Below are positions 9,674 through 17,752 of a stretch of 64,000 bases of DNA, one piece after another (positions within the stretch are counted from its first letter, which is position 1; every line of letters starts with the position of its first letter). The stretch is from Nitrosospira sp. Is2 (GTDB taxonomy: Bacteria > Pseudomonadota > Gammaproteobacteria > Burkholderiales > Nitrosomonadaceae): positions 1,240,001-1,304,000 of the forward strand of contig NZ_CP137134.1 of the NCBI RefSeq assembly GCF_033095785.1. Direction: 5' to 3'. The translations under genes were made by a program, and so were the position numbers. The notes beneath the pieces are model-generated. The model worked only from the letters and a program-made list of their open reading frames with translations. It had not been told where the DNA came from and did no database searches.

Positions 9674-10993
9674 TCACGCGACCGCAAGATCTGCGTGACT
9701 TTCGTGTGGATGGGTCTGATTCTGGCGGGATTTCGCCCGCGCCTCCCCCTCGAGCAGCGCCACGTATCGGGATAATACGTCGGGGTCGCCCACATTAATC
9801 ATTTCGTTCAAGAAGCGTTGACGATGTTCTTCTATATAAAACGCATCACATCCGTGTGAGATAAATTTTTCCATGTGCTTATATACGTCGTCCCGGCAGC
9901 GCAGTTCTGCCTCGGGCATGTACTCAGCTAATGCTGAACGGCCCGCATGCAGGTAATCGGCAGCCAACACCGGCTTGTTGGCCTTCACCGCTTCAAATAC
10001 GACTGAAGTAGCCAGATCAATGATGACATCGGCCCAATTCATGAGATAAATGGAATGAATATCGCCTGCGACACTCACATTCGACAGTCGTCGAAGGGAA
10101 ATGTCCTTCGTCAGGGATTGCTGCCACCCCCCCCGGGTGTGTGGCTTGATGACCAACTCCACTCCAGGAAAACTTGCCACGACACGAACCACTTCACCCA
10201 CTTCTTCCCAAAAGGTCGAGAAGTTGCTCTTCCTCAGAAACATCACGACTTTTAACCGGCTGTCCGAGCGGGTAAGCGGCGAGGGCGGCATCAGGGTCGC
10301 TAATTTCGCCAGCCACTCATCGCAGTAACGGGGCGAGCCCAGTACAGCAAGCTTCTGATTGTCCATAAACGGACGAAAGCGCACGGAGCATAACTCGTTT
10401 GGTACCACAACCTTATCAAAAATGCCTGCATTTGCAAATGTAGTGTCGGGCTCGAGGCGCAGCTCACGGCGCCGAATCAGCTGGCTGGCATGAGGACTAT
10501 CCCCATGCGGGAGCGATACCGTGCCGAGGCCCATTGAACGCGCCGTGGATAGCACAACCTTAACCCATTCCACGCAAATAGATGAATTTCTCTCAATCCA
10601 GTCAAATACAACCACGCCCTCATCATTTTCGTTGAAGCTTCTGGACAGCAAGCGTTTGGCAGTGCTCTGCCAAACCGGCTGACGCCGCTTCGCATCATAA
10701 ACGTCTTCTAGCGCCTTCATGATCGGGCCGATAAAAGGCCGCCGCAAACTGCGGATCAATATCAGCGTTTGAAAAAACCACATGAAAAACTCGAGCGGCG
10801 GCAACACATCGGCAATGTAGGCCATGCGTGCGCCTTTGAGTCCCTTCAGGAAGTTGATGCGATAATCGTTCTTGAATCGGGAGTTGCCTATCAGAACGAT
10901 GTCACATGTATGACCGGAATCGATCCACTTCGAAATGACCGGCGTAATATGATCGATGTCGTTATAATGGCGGAGGAAAAAAAGGGCCTTCAT
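9674..10993 (-). CDS. Putative capsule/surface polysaccharide glycosyltransferase-like protein (GT-B fold)
   Basis: 439 residues. I do not recognise a named family with certainty. The N-terminus (MKALFFLRHYNDIDHITPVI) looks like the first Rossmann half of GT-B enzymes. The C-terminal half resembles capsule-type glycosyl/glycerophosphotransferases: VELVIKPHTRGG, VAGDIHSIYLMNWADVIIDLATSVVFEAVKANKPVLAADYL. A SLPHGDSPHA segment lies mid-protein. No signal peptide is seen, so it is presumably cytoplasmic. It heads a two-gene minus-strand unit with a family 2 glycosyltransferase and faces away from the KdsB-like sugar operon. It could use the CMP-sugar made by that operon; this is a guess from location. 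Confidence 0.55.
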   Translation of the reverse strand: MKALFFLRHYNDIDHITPVISKWIDSGHTCDIVLIGNSRFKNDYRINFLKGLKGARMAYIADVLPPLEFFMWFFQTLILIRSLRRPFIGPIMKALEDVYDAKRRQPVWQSTAKRLLSRSFNENDEGVVVFDWIERNSSICVEWVKVVLSTARSMGLGTVSLPHGDSPHASQLIRRRELRLEPDTTFANAGIFDKVVVPNELCSVRFRPFMDNQKLAVLGSPRYCDEWLAKLATLMPPSPLTRSDSRLKVVMFLRKSNFSTFWEEVGEVVRVVASFPGVELVIKPHTRGGWQQSLTKDISLRRLSNVSVAGDIHSIYLMNWADVIIDLATSVVFEAVKANKPVLAADYLHAGRSALAEYMPEAELRCRDDVYKHMEKFISHGCDAFYIEEHRQRFLNEMINVGDPDVLSRYVALLEGEARAKSRQNQTHPHESHADLAVA

Positions 10994-11339
10994 ACCGCAA
11001 TATTCATCCCTTGCACGTGAACAACAGGCAGTAGATTTTTCATTGTTTTACAGCACATTCAGATCGGTTTTGTGCGAAAAATTTTATGATTGTACACTTG
11101 CGGATATCGGTTTACTAGCACAGCCGTGGTTTAAACTTTACAGCGTTCTGCTAAAATGTCGAAGCAGGTCTAGCCCACCAAGAGTAAAAATCCCGGCAGT
11201 TGCAAACAAAACACGTCATAACCCCCTACTCCCGTTGTCCTAACACTGGTTCGCGATACTGGCATAAAACCCGGTACGTGGCGGTCAGTAACTGAACACA
11301 TCGCTCTAATTAAAAACGCCAAGGAAATATCAAATACTG
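10994..11339. other. Divergent promoter region of the carbohydrate block
   Basis: 346 bp lie between the minus-strand polysaccharide gene and the plus-strand kdsB-like operon, with no credible gene. On the plus strand TTGTGC (11070-11075) and TACACT (11093-11098) are spaced by 17 bp and make a fair sigma-70 promoter. They would give a leader of about 230 nt before the ATG at 11340. The second half holds no further clear element. Confidence 0.4.
11070..11098 (+). promoter_or_regulatory. Candidate sigma-70 promoter for the KdsB-like operon
   Basis: The -35 TTGTGC (11070-11075) and -10 TACACT (11093-11098) are separated by 17 bp in an AT-rich stretch. Match quality is moderate (4/6 to each consensus). 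It is the best pair seen in the divergent spacer, but it stands far from the first ATG, so an unseen closer promoter is possible. Confidence 0.3.
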
Positions 11340-12098
11340 ATGAAAACGATTGCTGTAATACCGGCACGCATGGGTGCAACGCGCTTCCCTGGGAAACCGC
11401 TTGCAAAGCTATTGGGCCGCTCCATGTTGGAGCATGTTTATAAGCGTGTAGCCCTGAGCCAATCACTCGACGCCACGTATATCGCCACTTGCGATGAAGA
11501 AATTCGACGTGTGGCGGAGGATTTTGGCGCGCCGGTTATCATGACGGCTGATACCCATGAAAGGGCCAGTGATCGAGTTGCAGAGGCGGCAGCCGGAACC
11601 GACGCTGAACTTATTGTCATGGTGCAAGGCGATGAACCCATGACGCGCCCGGAGATGATCGATTCAGCGATTGAGCCGTTTCAGCACGATCCGGAGCTCG
11701 GCTGCGTGAACCTGGTGCGTCCAATTGACAACCAGGCCGACTTTTCTGATTTTAACACAATCAAGGTAGTCATGGATCAACGCGGCAATGCCATATACAT
11801 GTCGCGGCAACCTATCCCGACCATGAGGCCCTCATCTCTGGAAAATTTTTCGCAGACTTCCGCCTTCAAACAGGTGTGCGTCATCCCTTTTCGGCGTCAG
11901 ACGTTGCTCGATTTTGCGCGATTGCCATCCACGCCGTTGGAAAAGCTGGAATCAGTCGATATGCTTCGGTTGCTCGAGCATGGATATCAGGTAAAGATGG
12001 TGAGAACCGAGTTCAACACACAGGCAGTCGATACTCAAGCCGATCTGGAGCGAGTGGCTATACTGATGATGGCTGACCCATTGGTTGGCTCGTATTGA
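11340..12098 (+). CDS. KdsB-like CMP-sugar synthetase (3-deoxy-ulosonate cytidylyltransferase family)
   Basis: 252 residues, the length of KdsB. It should join CMP from CTP to the anomeric hydroxyl of a 3-deoxy-ulosonic acid. The CTP-binding signature IPARMGATRFPGKPL (residues 7-21) and the metal/substrate motif VQGDEPM are present. Other KdsB landmarks differ: housekeeping KdsB has SGTERLAE where this has ERASDRVAE, and the region after YMSRQPIPT is also changed. It heads an operon with an aldolase, dehydrogenase, epimerase and HAD phosphatase rather than lpxK or kdsC. I therefore infer a paralogue for another 3-deoxy sugar, though ordinary KdsB cannot be excluded. Confidence 0.75.
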   Translation: MKTIAVIPARMGATRFPGKPLAKLLGRSMLEHVYKRVALSQSLDATYIATCDEEIRRVAEDFGAPVIMTADTHERASDRVAEAAAGTDAELIVMVQGDEPMTRPEMIDSAIEPFQHDPELGCVNLVRPIDNQADFSDFNTIKVVMDQRGNAIYMSRQPIPTMRPSSLENFSQTSAFKQVCVIPFRRQTLLDFARLPSTPLEKLESVDMLRLLEHGYQVKMVRTEFNTQAVDTQADLERVAILMMADPLVGSY

Positions 12099-12150
12099 GT
12101 AGGCTTGGTGAAAGCAGCGCAGTCGAACGGTTTATTCGAAGGAAAAATTC

Positions 12151-12912
12151 ATGCAACTTAAAGCAAAACTGGCACGAAATGCTTTGACCATTGGCTCGTG
12201 GATCACGCTGGGCCATCCCTCAATTGCCGAGATCATGGCTGCAGCAGGGTTTGATTGGCTCGTGCTGGACACCGAGCATAGCGTCCTGGAACTAAGCGAG
12301 GTCCAGAGGCTGATCCAGGTGCTGGATGGACAGCGGTGTCCGGCCATTGTAAGGCTTACCTCGAATCATCCTGACCAGATCAAACGTGTAATGGACGCGG
12401 GCGCAACGGGCGTAATGGTCCCCATGGTCAGAACCGCAGCAGACGCCGAGGCTGCTGTTCAGGCCGTATACTATCCTCCCCGCGGCCAGCGAGGGGTCGG
12501 TTTGGCCCGCGCTCAAGGCTATGGGGCGCGATTTCAGCAATACCGGCGTTGGCTTGAGGATAACGCCGTAGTAGTAGCGATGATTGAGCATATCGATGCG
12601 GTCGACGCGATCGACTCAATTCTTTCAGTGGAGGGAATTGATGCTTACATTATTGGACCTTATGATCTGTCCGGCTCCATGGGACGCCCCGGGGAACTGG
12701 ATTATCCCGAGGTCCAATCTGCGATAGAACGGGTACAAGAGGCCGGGCAGCGTATTGGAAAACCTGGGGGCATTCATGTAGTTGAACCCGATCCGGACCA
12801 GTTGCTGCGAAATATTAAAGCCGGCTTTAACTTTCTTGGCTATGGGCTGGACATTCGTATCCTCGATACACTTTGTCGGGGCCATATGCATCAAATAAGG
12901 GAAGCGCTATGA
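12151..12912 (+). CDS. HpcH/HpaI-family class II aldolase (2-keto-3-deoxy acid aldolase type)
   Basis: 253 residues. The family reversibly condenses pyruvate, or a related 2-oxoacid, with an aldehyde to give a 2-keto-3-deoxy acid. Conserved positions are visible: GSWITLGHPSIAEIMAAAGFDWLVLDTEHS with the catalytic His43, VRLTSN with Arg68, metal ligands Glu146 (MIEHIDAVD) and Asp172 (GPYDLSGSMGRPG), and the VPMVRTAADAE loop. A GAAGGAA ribosome site precedes the ATG. Its stop overlaps the next start by 4 bp (ATGA), so translation is likely coupled. In this operon it could make the 3-deoxy-ulosonate that the KdsB-like enzyme activates; a catabolic role is the alternative. Confidence 0.85.
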   Translation: MQLKAKLARNALTIGSWITLGHPSIAEIMAAAGFDWLVLDTEHSVLELSEVQRLIQVLDGQRCPAIVRLTSNHPDQIKRVMDAGATGVMVPMVRTAADAEAAVQAVYYPPRGQRGVGLARAQGYGARFQQYRRWLEDNAVVVAMIEHIDAVDAIDSILSVEGIDAYIIGPYDLSGSMGRPGELDYPEVQSAIERVQEAGQRIGKPGGIHVVEPDPDQLLRNIKAGFNFLGYGLDIRILDTLCRGHMHQIREAL

Positions 12913-13847
12913 GCAAAGTCGTCATTTCCACCTCTTCGTTTGATACCGATAACAATCCCCATATTCGGTATTTGATGAAAAAGGGCGTGGGCATTGCCAG
13001 CAACAGTTACGGACGCAAACTTACGGAAGACGAAGTCATTGCATTGCTGGGTGGCGATACGGTCGGAATGGTTGCTGGGATAGAGCCCCTGACAGAGCGC
13101 GTATTTGCGTCCGCGAGAAGCTTAAAAGTAGTTTCCCGCTGTGGGAGCGGGCTGGATAGTGTCGACCTCGCTGCTGCAAAACGGTACGGCGTTACCGTCC
13201 TGAACACGCCGGAGGCCCCGGCCCAGGCGGTTGCGGAACTCACCTTAGCCCTGATACTCGCCGCTCTGAGACAGGTATGCCATACTGACCAACTGGTTCG
13301 CATGGGCCAATGGCCACGAGCTCAAGGACGTTTACTGGCTGCGCAAAGGGTGGGAATCATCGGCCTGGGACGGGTAGGCCGGCGTGTGGCTCGCTTGTGC
13401 CAGGCGTTCGAAGCCTCAGTGGTCGCGCATGACACATATGTACATGAGTCGCCGGAGGGGGTCGAACTGGTGCCCCTGGGGAAGCTGCTGGCAGAATCGG
13501 ATATCATCAGCCTTCACGTCACATACGATGCCGATACACACCATCTGCTGAACAAGGAAAACTTGGCGCGGGTAAAACGTGGGGCCATCGTCGTAAATAC
13601 AGCCCGCGGGGGCCTGATTGATGAAACAGCGCTGGCGGAAGCATTGGCTTCAGGACAACTGGATGCGGCTGCACTTGACGTTTTCGAGCAGGAACCGTAC
13701 CACGGCCCGCTGCTTAAATGCGAAAATGCGATCCTTACCTCACATATCGGCTCACTTGCCAGGGAGTCGCGCCAACGCATGGAGCTCGAAGCCGCGGACA
13801 ACCTGCTTCATGGCCTGAAGGAAGCGGGCGTCATCGGGAACGAGTAA
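12909..13847 (+). CDS. D-isomer-specific 2-hydroxyacid dehydrogenase (phosphoglycerate dehydrogenase-like)
   Basis: 312 residues from the ATG at 12909, which overlaps the aldolase stop by 4 bp. The NAD-binding Rossmann motif is VGIIGLGRVGRRVARL. The catalytic Arg, Glu and His are found in SRCGSGLDSVD, DVFEQEPYHGP and LTSHIGSLARES. VNTARGGLIDE is the family signature. It lacks the ACT/ASB tail of classical SerA, so a dedicated oxidoreductase is more likely than serine biosynthesis. It probably oxidises or reduces a 2-hydroxy/2-oxo acid intermediate of the sugar pathway; the exact substrate is not readable. Confidence 0.85.
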   Translation: MSKVVISTSSFDTDNNPHIRYLMKKGVGIASNSYGRKLTEDEVIALLGGDTVGMVAGIEPLTERVFASARSLKVVSRCGSGLDSVDLAAAKRYGVTVLNTPEAPAQAVAELTLALILAALRQVCHTDQLVRMGQWPRAQGRLLAAQRVGIIGLGRVGRRVARLCQAFEASVVAHDTYVHESPEGVELVPLGKLLAESDIISLHVTYDADTHHLLNKENLARVKRGAIVVNTARGGLIDETALAEALASGQLDAAALDVFEQEPYHGPLLKCENAILTSHIGSLARESRQRMELEAADNLLHGLKEAGVIGNE

Positions 13848-13853
13848 ACAGGA

Positions 13854-14783
13854 ATGTCCAACGAAATTGCTATTGTGTATGGCGCCAGTGGTTTTCTTGG
13901 CAGCCATGTCGCCGACGCGTTATCGGCTGCCGGCTACCGGGTGCGTTTGTTCGACCGCGCTCAATCGCCCTACAAGACTCATGATCAGGAGATGATCATT
14001 GGCGATATCATGAATCTGGACCAGGTGACGGAAGCAGCCAAAGGTGCCGATGTGGTCTATAATTTTGCCGCCATCGCCGATATCGATGAAGCCACCGATA
14101 AGCCACTGGCGACAGCTACAATTAACGTATTGGGCAATATGCACGCGCTGGAAGCGGCGCGCGTAGTGGGCGCACGCCGATTCGTCTTTGCCAGCACCAT
14201 TTATGTCTATTCGGAGTCGGGCTCTTTTTACCGCGCAAGCAAGCAGGCGGCAGAGCGCTTTATCGAAACATACTATGAACGCTACGGCCTGGACTATAGT
14301 ATTTTACGCTACGGATCGCTGTACGGCAGGCGCGCTGACGCGCGTAACGGTATCTACCGTATGTTGCACGAAGCACTGGAACGACATTCGATAACATATC
14401 ACGGTAGTGGCGAGGCAATCCGCGAGTATATCCACGTGGAGGACGCGGCGCGCATGAGCGTGCAGGTACTGGCGCCGGAATTTGCCAACCGCCATCTTAT
14501 TCTGACTGGACAGGAGCGATTACGCATTAAGGATGTCATGACGATGATCTCGGAAATCATGCCGTGGAAAATTGACCTGCATTTTGACCAGGCCCGAGCG
14601 GGGCATCATTACGAGGTTACACCGTATGCCTTCCAGCCCCGCATCGGCCACAAACTGGTGCTCAACGAGCATGTCGATCTAGGCCAGGGTATTCTCGATT
14701 GCTTGCAGGATATTCACCAAAGCATGCATCACTCAGATGAAAATGATGAGGCGACGCCATCCGCGTCGGACAACAGAGCATGA
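13854..14783 (+). CDS. NAD-dependent epimerase/dehydratase (extended SDR)
   Basis: 309 residues. The N-terminal nucleotide motif is YGASGFLGSHVADAL (GxxGxxG), followed by the NFAAIAD loop. The catalytic region is FASTIYVYS..SFYRASK, with Tyr126 and Lys130. IREYIHVEDAARM is the usual sugar-nucleotide epimerase C-domain signature. It begins 6 bp after the dehydrogenase and ends with a 4-bp overlap onto the HAD gene. It should act on a nucleotide sugar, possibly the CMP-linked product or a precursor. Ceramide reductases also belong to this superfamily, so a lipid role is a remote alternative. Confidence 0.85.
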   Translation: MSNEIAIVYGASGFLGSHVADALSAAGYRVRLFDRAQSPYKTHDQEMIIGDIMNLDQVTEAAKGADVVYNFAAIADIDEATDKPLATATINVLGNMHALEAARVVGARRFVFASTIYVYSESGSFYRASKQAAERFIETYYERYGLDYSILRYGSLYGRRADARNGIYRMLHEALERHSITYHGSGEAIREYIHVEDAARMSVQVLAPEFANRHLILTGQERLRIKDVMTMISEIMPWKIDLHFDQARAGHHYEVTPYAFQPRIGHKLVLNEHVDLGQGILDCLQDIHQSMHHSDENDEATPSASDNRA

Positions 14784-15421
14784 AGACCGCATTCTGGCAA
14801 GCCATCATTTTCGACTTTGACGGCGTGGTGGTTGAATCGGGAGAAATCAAAACGCAAGCCTTCGCCAATCTCTATCGCGACCATGGCGAGACGGTAATGA
14901 GCGCGGTAGCGCGATATCATGTTCTGCACGGGGGCATGTCGCGCTATCAGAAATTTCGTTATTTCCAGGAAACCCTTCTGGAGAAGCCCCCGCTTACCGC
15001 AGAGGAAGAGCAACACCTCGACCGGCGTTTTTCCCAACTCGTGCTCGAAGCCGTGATAGCCAGCGATCCCGTGCCGGGAGCGGCAGAGCTGATTCGTAAG
15101 GAGGCTGAGAGAATACCTTTGTTTGTCGCCTCCGGGACACCTGAAGCCGAACTGAATACAATCGTAAGTCGCCGCGGACTGGCATCCTATTTTACCGCTG
15201 TGCGCGGTTCCCCGACACCAAAGCAGAAGCTGATCGCGGATATTTTGTCGGCCCACGCCCTCCTTCCCGAGCGCGTATTGATGATCGGTGATGCGCTGAT
15301 CGATTATCAGAGTGCATACGTTAACAATATCGCATTCCTTGGGCGTGTGCGTCCCGGCGATGAGAACCCGTTTCCCCCGCATGTAGACGTCATACCCGAT
15401 CTGAGTCAATTATTAACCTGA
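14780..15421 (+). CDS. HAD-superfamily phosphatase/phosphomutase (beta-PGM-like)
   Basis: 213 residues. Motif I is IIFDFDGVVVESG (Asp12, Asp14), motif II FVASGTPEAEL, motif III the Lys of PTPKQKLIADIL, and motif IV LMIGDALIDYQSAY. A helical cap of about 70 residues lies between motifs I and II, which separates it from the capless KdsC family. The ATGA overlap with the epimerase makes it the last gene of the five-gene carbohydrate operon. A role in removing a phosphate from a sugar intermediate fits. It converges on the minus-strand nucleotidyltransferase after a 55-bp gap. Confidence 0.85.
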   Translation: MKTAFWQAIIFDFDGVVVESGEIKTQAFANLYRDHGETVMSAVARYHVLHGGMSRYQKFRYFQETLLEKPPLTAEEEQHLDRRFSQLVLEAVIASDPVPGAAELIRKEAERIPLFVASGTPEAELNTIVSRRGLASYFTAVRGSPTPKQKLIADILSAHALLPERVLMIGDALIDYQSAYVNNIAFLGRVRPGDENPFPPHVDVIPDLSQLLT

Positions 15422-15476
15422 GCAGTGTCAGCGCCGGATTATTGAGTAGCCACAGCTCAAGCAGGCAAGCTGACAA

Positions 15477-16448
15477 TCAACGCATTACACCGCGCCGCAA
15501 CAATTGCCATGAAACCTTGAAACCCCACAGTAAGGGATGCCGCCGCAACATCGGCGTGACCTCTACACGCACGCCAGTATGACGCTCGATCTTCCAGGCG
15601 GCGTAGCTGATACTGTCTTGAAAAGTAAATGCTGCCTTCGACAGCCGCAGCACAGACAACACTTTTCCCTGCCAGCGGCGCAAGCGCCAGCGCTTTAGCG
15701 AGTGCTGCCGCGCAACTGCGTCAGCCACACATCGATAGTGCCCGTCCGGAAGCACTTCCAGGCTATCCTTCAGTGCAGGCGTTGCATGAGCGGTCAGTCG
15801 GGCAAACTCATCTAGGTTGAATTGCGCAAGTTGGCGCGCCCTCGCGGCGCGCTCGGGCCGCAGTTCAGCCGCATAGGTTTGACTCAATCCATTGGTCCAA
15901 ATGGCTTCGGCATTAGCTGGGGAAGAGTCCAGCGTTGGAAGGCTGGATCTCAGGAATGTTATGACCGCATGAGCCAGCGCGCGGTGGATACGCCTGCGTA
16001 TAACCTCATCACGCGCGTATAGCAATCGCGAAGGTTGGGCGAATCGCGCCCACAAATATGGGTGAAACCATTGCCGTGTTCCGCTTTCAAAGTCAGCCAT
16101 GGAGACGACCGCGTACTTGGCGCGGAACTTCTGTTCCCCCTTGGATACCTCAAGATAAAATACATTGGGTGGCAACCACGCGTTAAGGTAGCGCAAATAG
16201 CGCTCGGGGTAGGCATTAACGTAACTGTCCACTACCACATAGAAATCCGCCACGCCCTCCCCAATTTCATGTGCGCGCAAGCAGGACCCGTAGAGAAGTA
16301 CGGCATCGAGCGATGAGCCGAACCGCGCCTTCAACTCTTCAACCAGGACAATAAAATCGGCGGCTACCGCCTTTGAACTCAACAAGGCCATCTCCGCGAC
16401 TAGTTCATCCGGGAGTTGCTGATCTACTGTGGGAGGGCACTTTGCCAT
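15477..16448 (-). CDS. Nucleotidyltransferase-domain protein of unknown role
   Basis: 323 residues. The N-terminal third is a Pol-beta-like nucleotidyltransferase: LDAVLLYGSCLRAHEIGEGVADFYVVVD holds the GS motif and the metal-binding acidic pattern. The remaining ~200 residues are basic and helical with no domain that I recognise. It starts 17 bp after the stop of the lipid-kinase-like gene, so the two are very likely cotranscribed and may act on the same phospho-lipid. It is the last gene of the minus-strand lipid run. Substrate unknown. Confidence 0.6.
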   Translation of the reverse strand: MAKCPPTVDQQLPDELVAEMALLSSKAVAADFIVLVEELKARFGSSLDAVLLYGSCLRAHEIGEGVADFYVVVDSYVNAYPERYLRYLNAWLPPNVFYLEVSKGEQKFRAKYAVVSMADFESGTRQWFHPYLWARFAQPSRLLYARDEVIRRRIHRALAHAVITFLRSSLPTLDSSPANAEAIWTNGLSQTYAAELRPERAARARQLAQFNLDEFARLTAHATPALKDSLEVLPDGHYRCVADAVARQHSLKRWRLRRWQGKVLSVLRLSKAAFTFQDSISYAAWKIERHTGVRVEVTPMLRRHPLLWGFKVSWQLLRRGVMR

Positions 16449-16465
16449 TTTTATTGCGCTCGTCT

Positions 16466-17464
16466 TTATTTATCCGCAACCAGAAAGCAGACCGGACCGG
16501 CTGGCGTTATCCGCAATGGACCATCTTTTCCTGCTGCCCGGTAGGATTCGCCGTCGACGATGTAATCGTCATCCATCACCAGTTCAAGCACCCCGGTATT
16601 GCAACTGTAATAACCGTTATTTTCCGGAAGGACATTCCCACGACCAGTGAGGAGCGGCCATATCATGCGTACCGATTTCTTGCGCTGCTGTTTCACAAAC
16701 GTAACATGCACCGGTTGCTCCTCCCGGCCCCAGTAAGGGCGCATGCCAAACAGCAAACGGTCTAGCGTACTTGCGAAAAGAAATGAATAAGTTCCATGAT
16801 GGGATTTGCCGCTATCGCGCGTAACGGAAATTTTAGCCGGTGCCCAGGCACCGTGGCATCGACCAAGAAGCACGCCAGCGAGATATCCCAGCATGATGAA
16901 TCCTGAATAGATCTCGCCTGTGACACCCAGCTTCTTGATCTTGCCTTGGGAAAAAATTACCGCTCGGGCAATCAGTCCAACACCGAAGAACATGCCATAG
17001 ACCTTAGGCACCCCTGTCTGTTCAATGGACAGGACATGCCGCTGCACAAATGCAGGTGAGTTGGTATCCAGCAAACACCCGCACAACTTCTGCAAGAGAT
17101 ATTCCGGGCGGCCTTGAATCCCCAAGTCCAGCGCTGTCATATTGGTCGTACCACCTGGAATGATGGTTAAGACCGGCCATTTCGAGCCCGGCTGTAACGC
17201 GAACAGGTGGTTCAAGACTCCTTGCACCGTACCGTCCCCGCCTACGATAACAAGCAGATCAATATCAGCCTCAAGAAAAGCCTCAACAGAAGCATGAATC
17301 TCTGGTGCGTTCGTCACTTCTCGACAGGTAGCGTTGGGAACTCTGCCGATTTCTCGCCTTATGGCGGCTACGCGCTTGCGTATCCGGCCGCTCAACGGGT
17401 TGAACAGGAATCCGACCGTTGCCGCCCCTGCTGTGATCCGATCAACCCGCGATTGTTCTATCAT
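16466..17464 (-). CDS. Diacylglycerol kinase / sphingosine-kinase-like lipid kinase
   Basis: 332 residues. The DAGK catalytic signature is complete: VGFLFNPLSGRIRKRVAAIRRE at residues ~17-38, then DLLVIVGGDGTVQGVLNHLF (GGDGT ATP-binding loop) and LTIIPGGTTNMTALDLG. The C-terminal beta-sandwich carries the VDGESYR motif. Family members (YegS, DgkB, eukaryotic LCB5) phosphorylate a lipid hydroxyl using ATP. With LptF/LptG, a GNAT acyltransferase and two nucleotidyltransferases alongside, a ceramide-type or other unusual lipid is a plausible substrate; ordinary diacylglycerol is the alternative. Confidence 0.85.
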   Translation of the reverse strand: MIEQSRVDRITAGAATVGFLFNPLSGRIRKRVAAIRREIGRVPNATCREVTNAPEIHASVEAFLEADIDLLVIVGGDGTVQGVLNHLFALQPGSKWPVLTIIPGGTTNMTALDLGIQGRPEYLLQKLCGCLLDTNSPAFVQRHVLSIEQTGVPKVYGMFFGVGLIARAVIFSQGKIKKLGVTGEIYSGFIMLGYLAGVLLGRCHGAWAPAKISVTRDSGKSHHGTYSFLFASTLDRLLFGMRPYWGREEQPVHVTFVKQQRKKSVRMIWPLLTGRGNVLPENNGYYSCNTGVLELVMDDDYIVDGESYRAAGKDGPLRITPAGPVCFLVADK

Positions 17465-17752
17465 TCAATCCATGCGCTATAAACAAAAAGTGCAAAACCA
17501 TTTCTCCCGTCAACGTCTTTGATTACCTCTGAGTGAATTCGATTCCGGCTGTTACTGAACCTCACCCTTAACTTGCGACTGCATCGCCACGAGCCAGAAA
17601 AAATTACGGCTCCTGAATTGTTGAATTTGCCGATGGAAGTTTGTGTATGAATGAGACAAGCCGCGCAGGTTACAACATATATGGCATTATCGCCACAGGA
17701 ACAGCTCATCGAAAACGATGAAGGTCCTGCCGCGGGAGCCGGTGGTATCTCA

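Noticed and set aside
14729..15409. 226-codon antisense frame over the HAD gene
   Set aside because: The plus-strand HAD protein has all four catalytic motifs; the antisense product has none.
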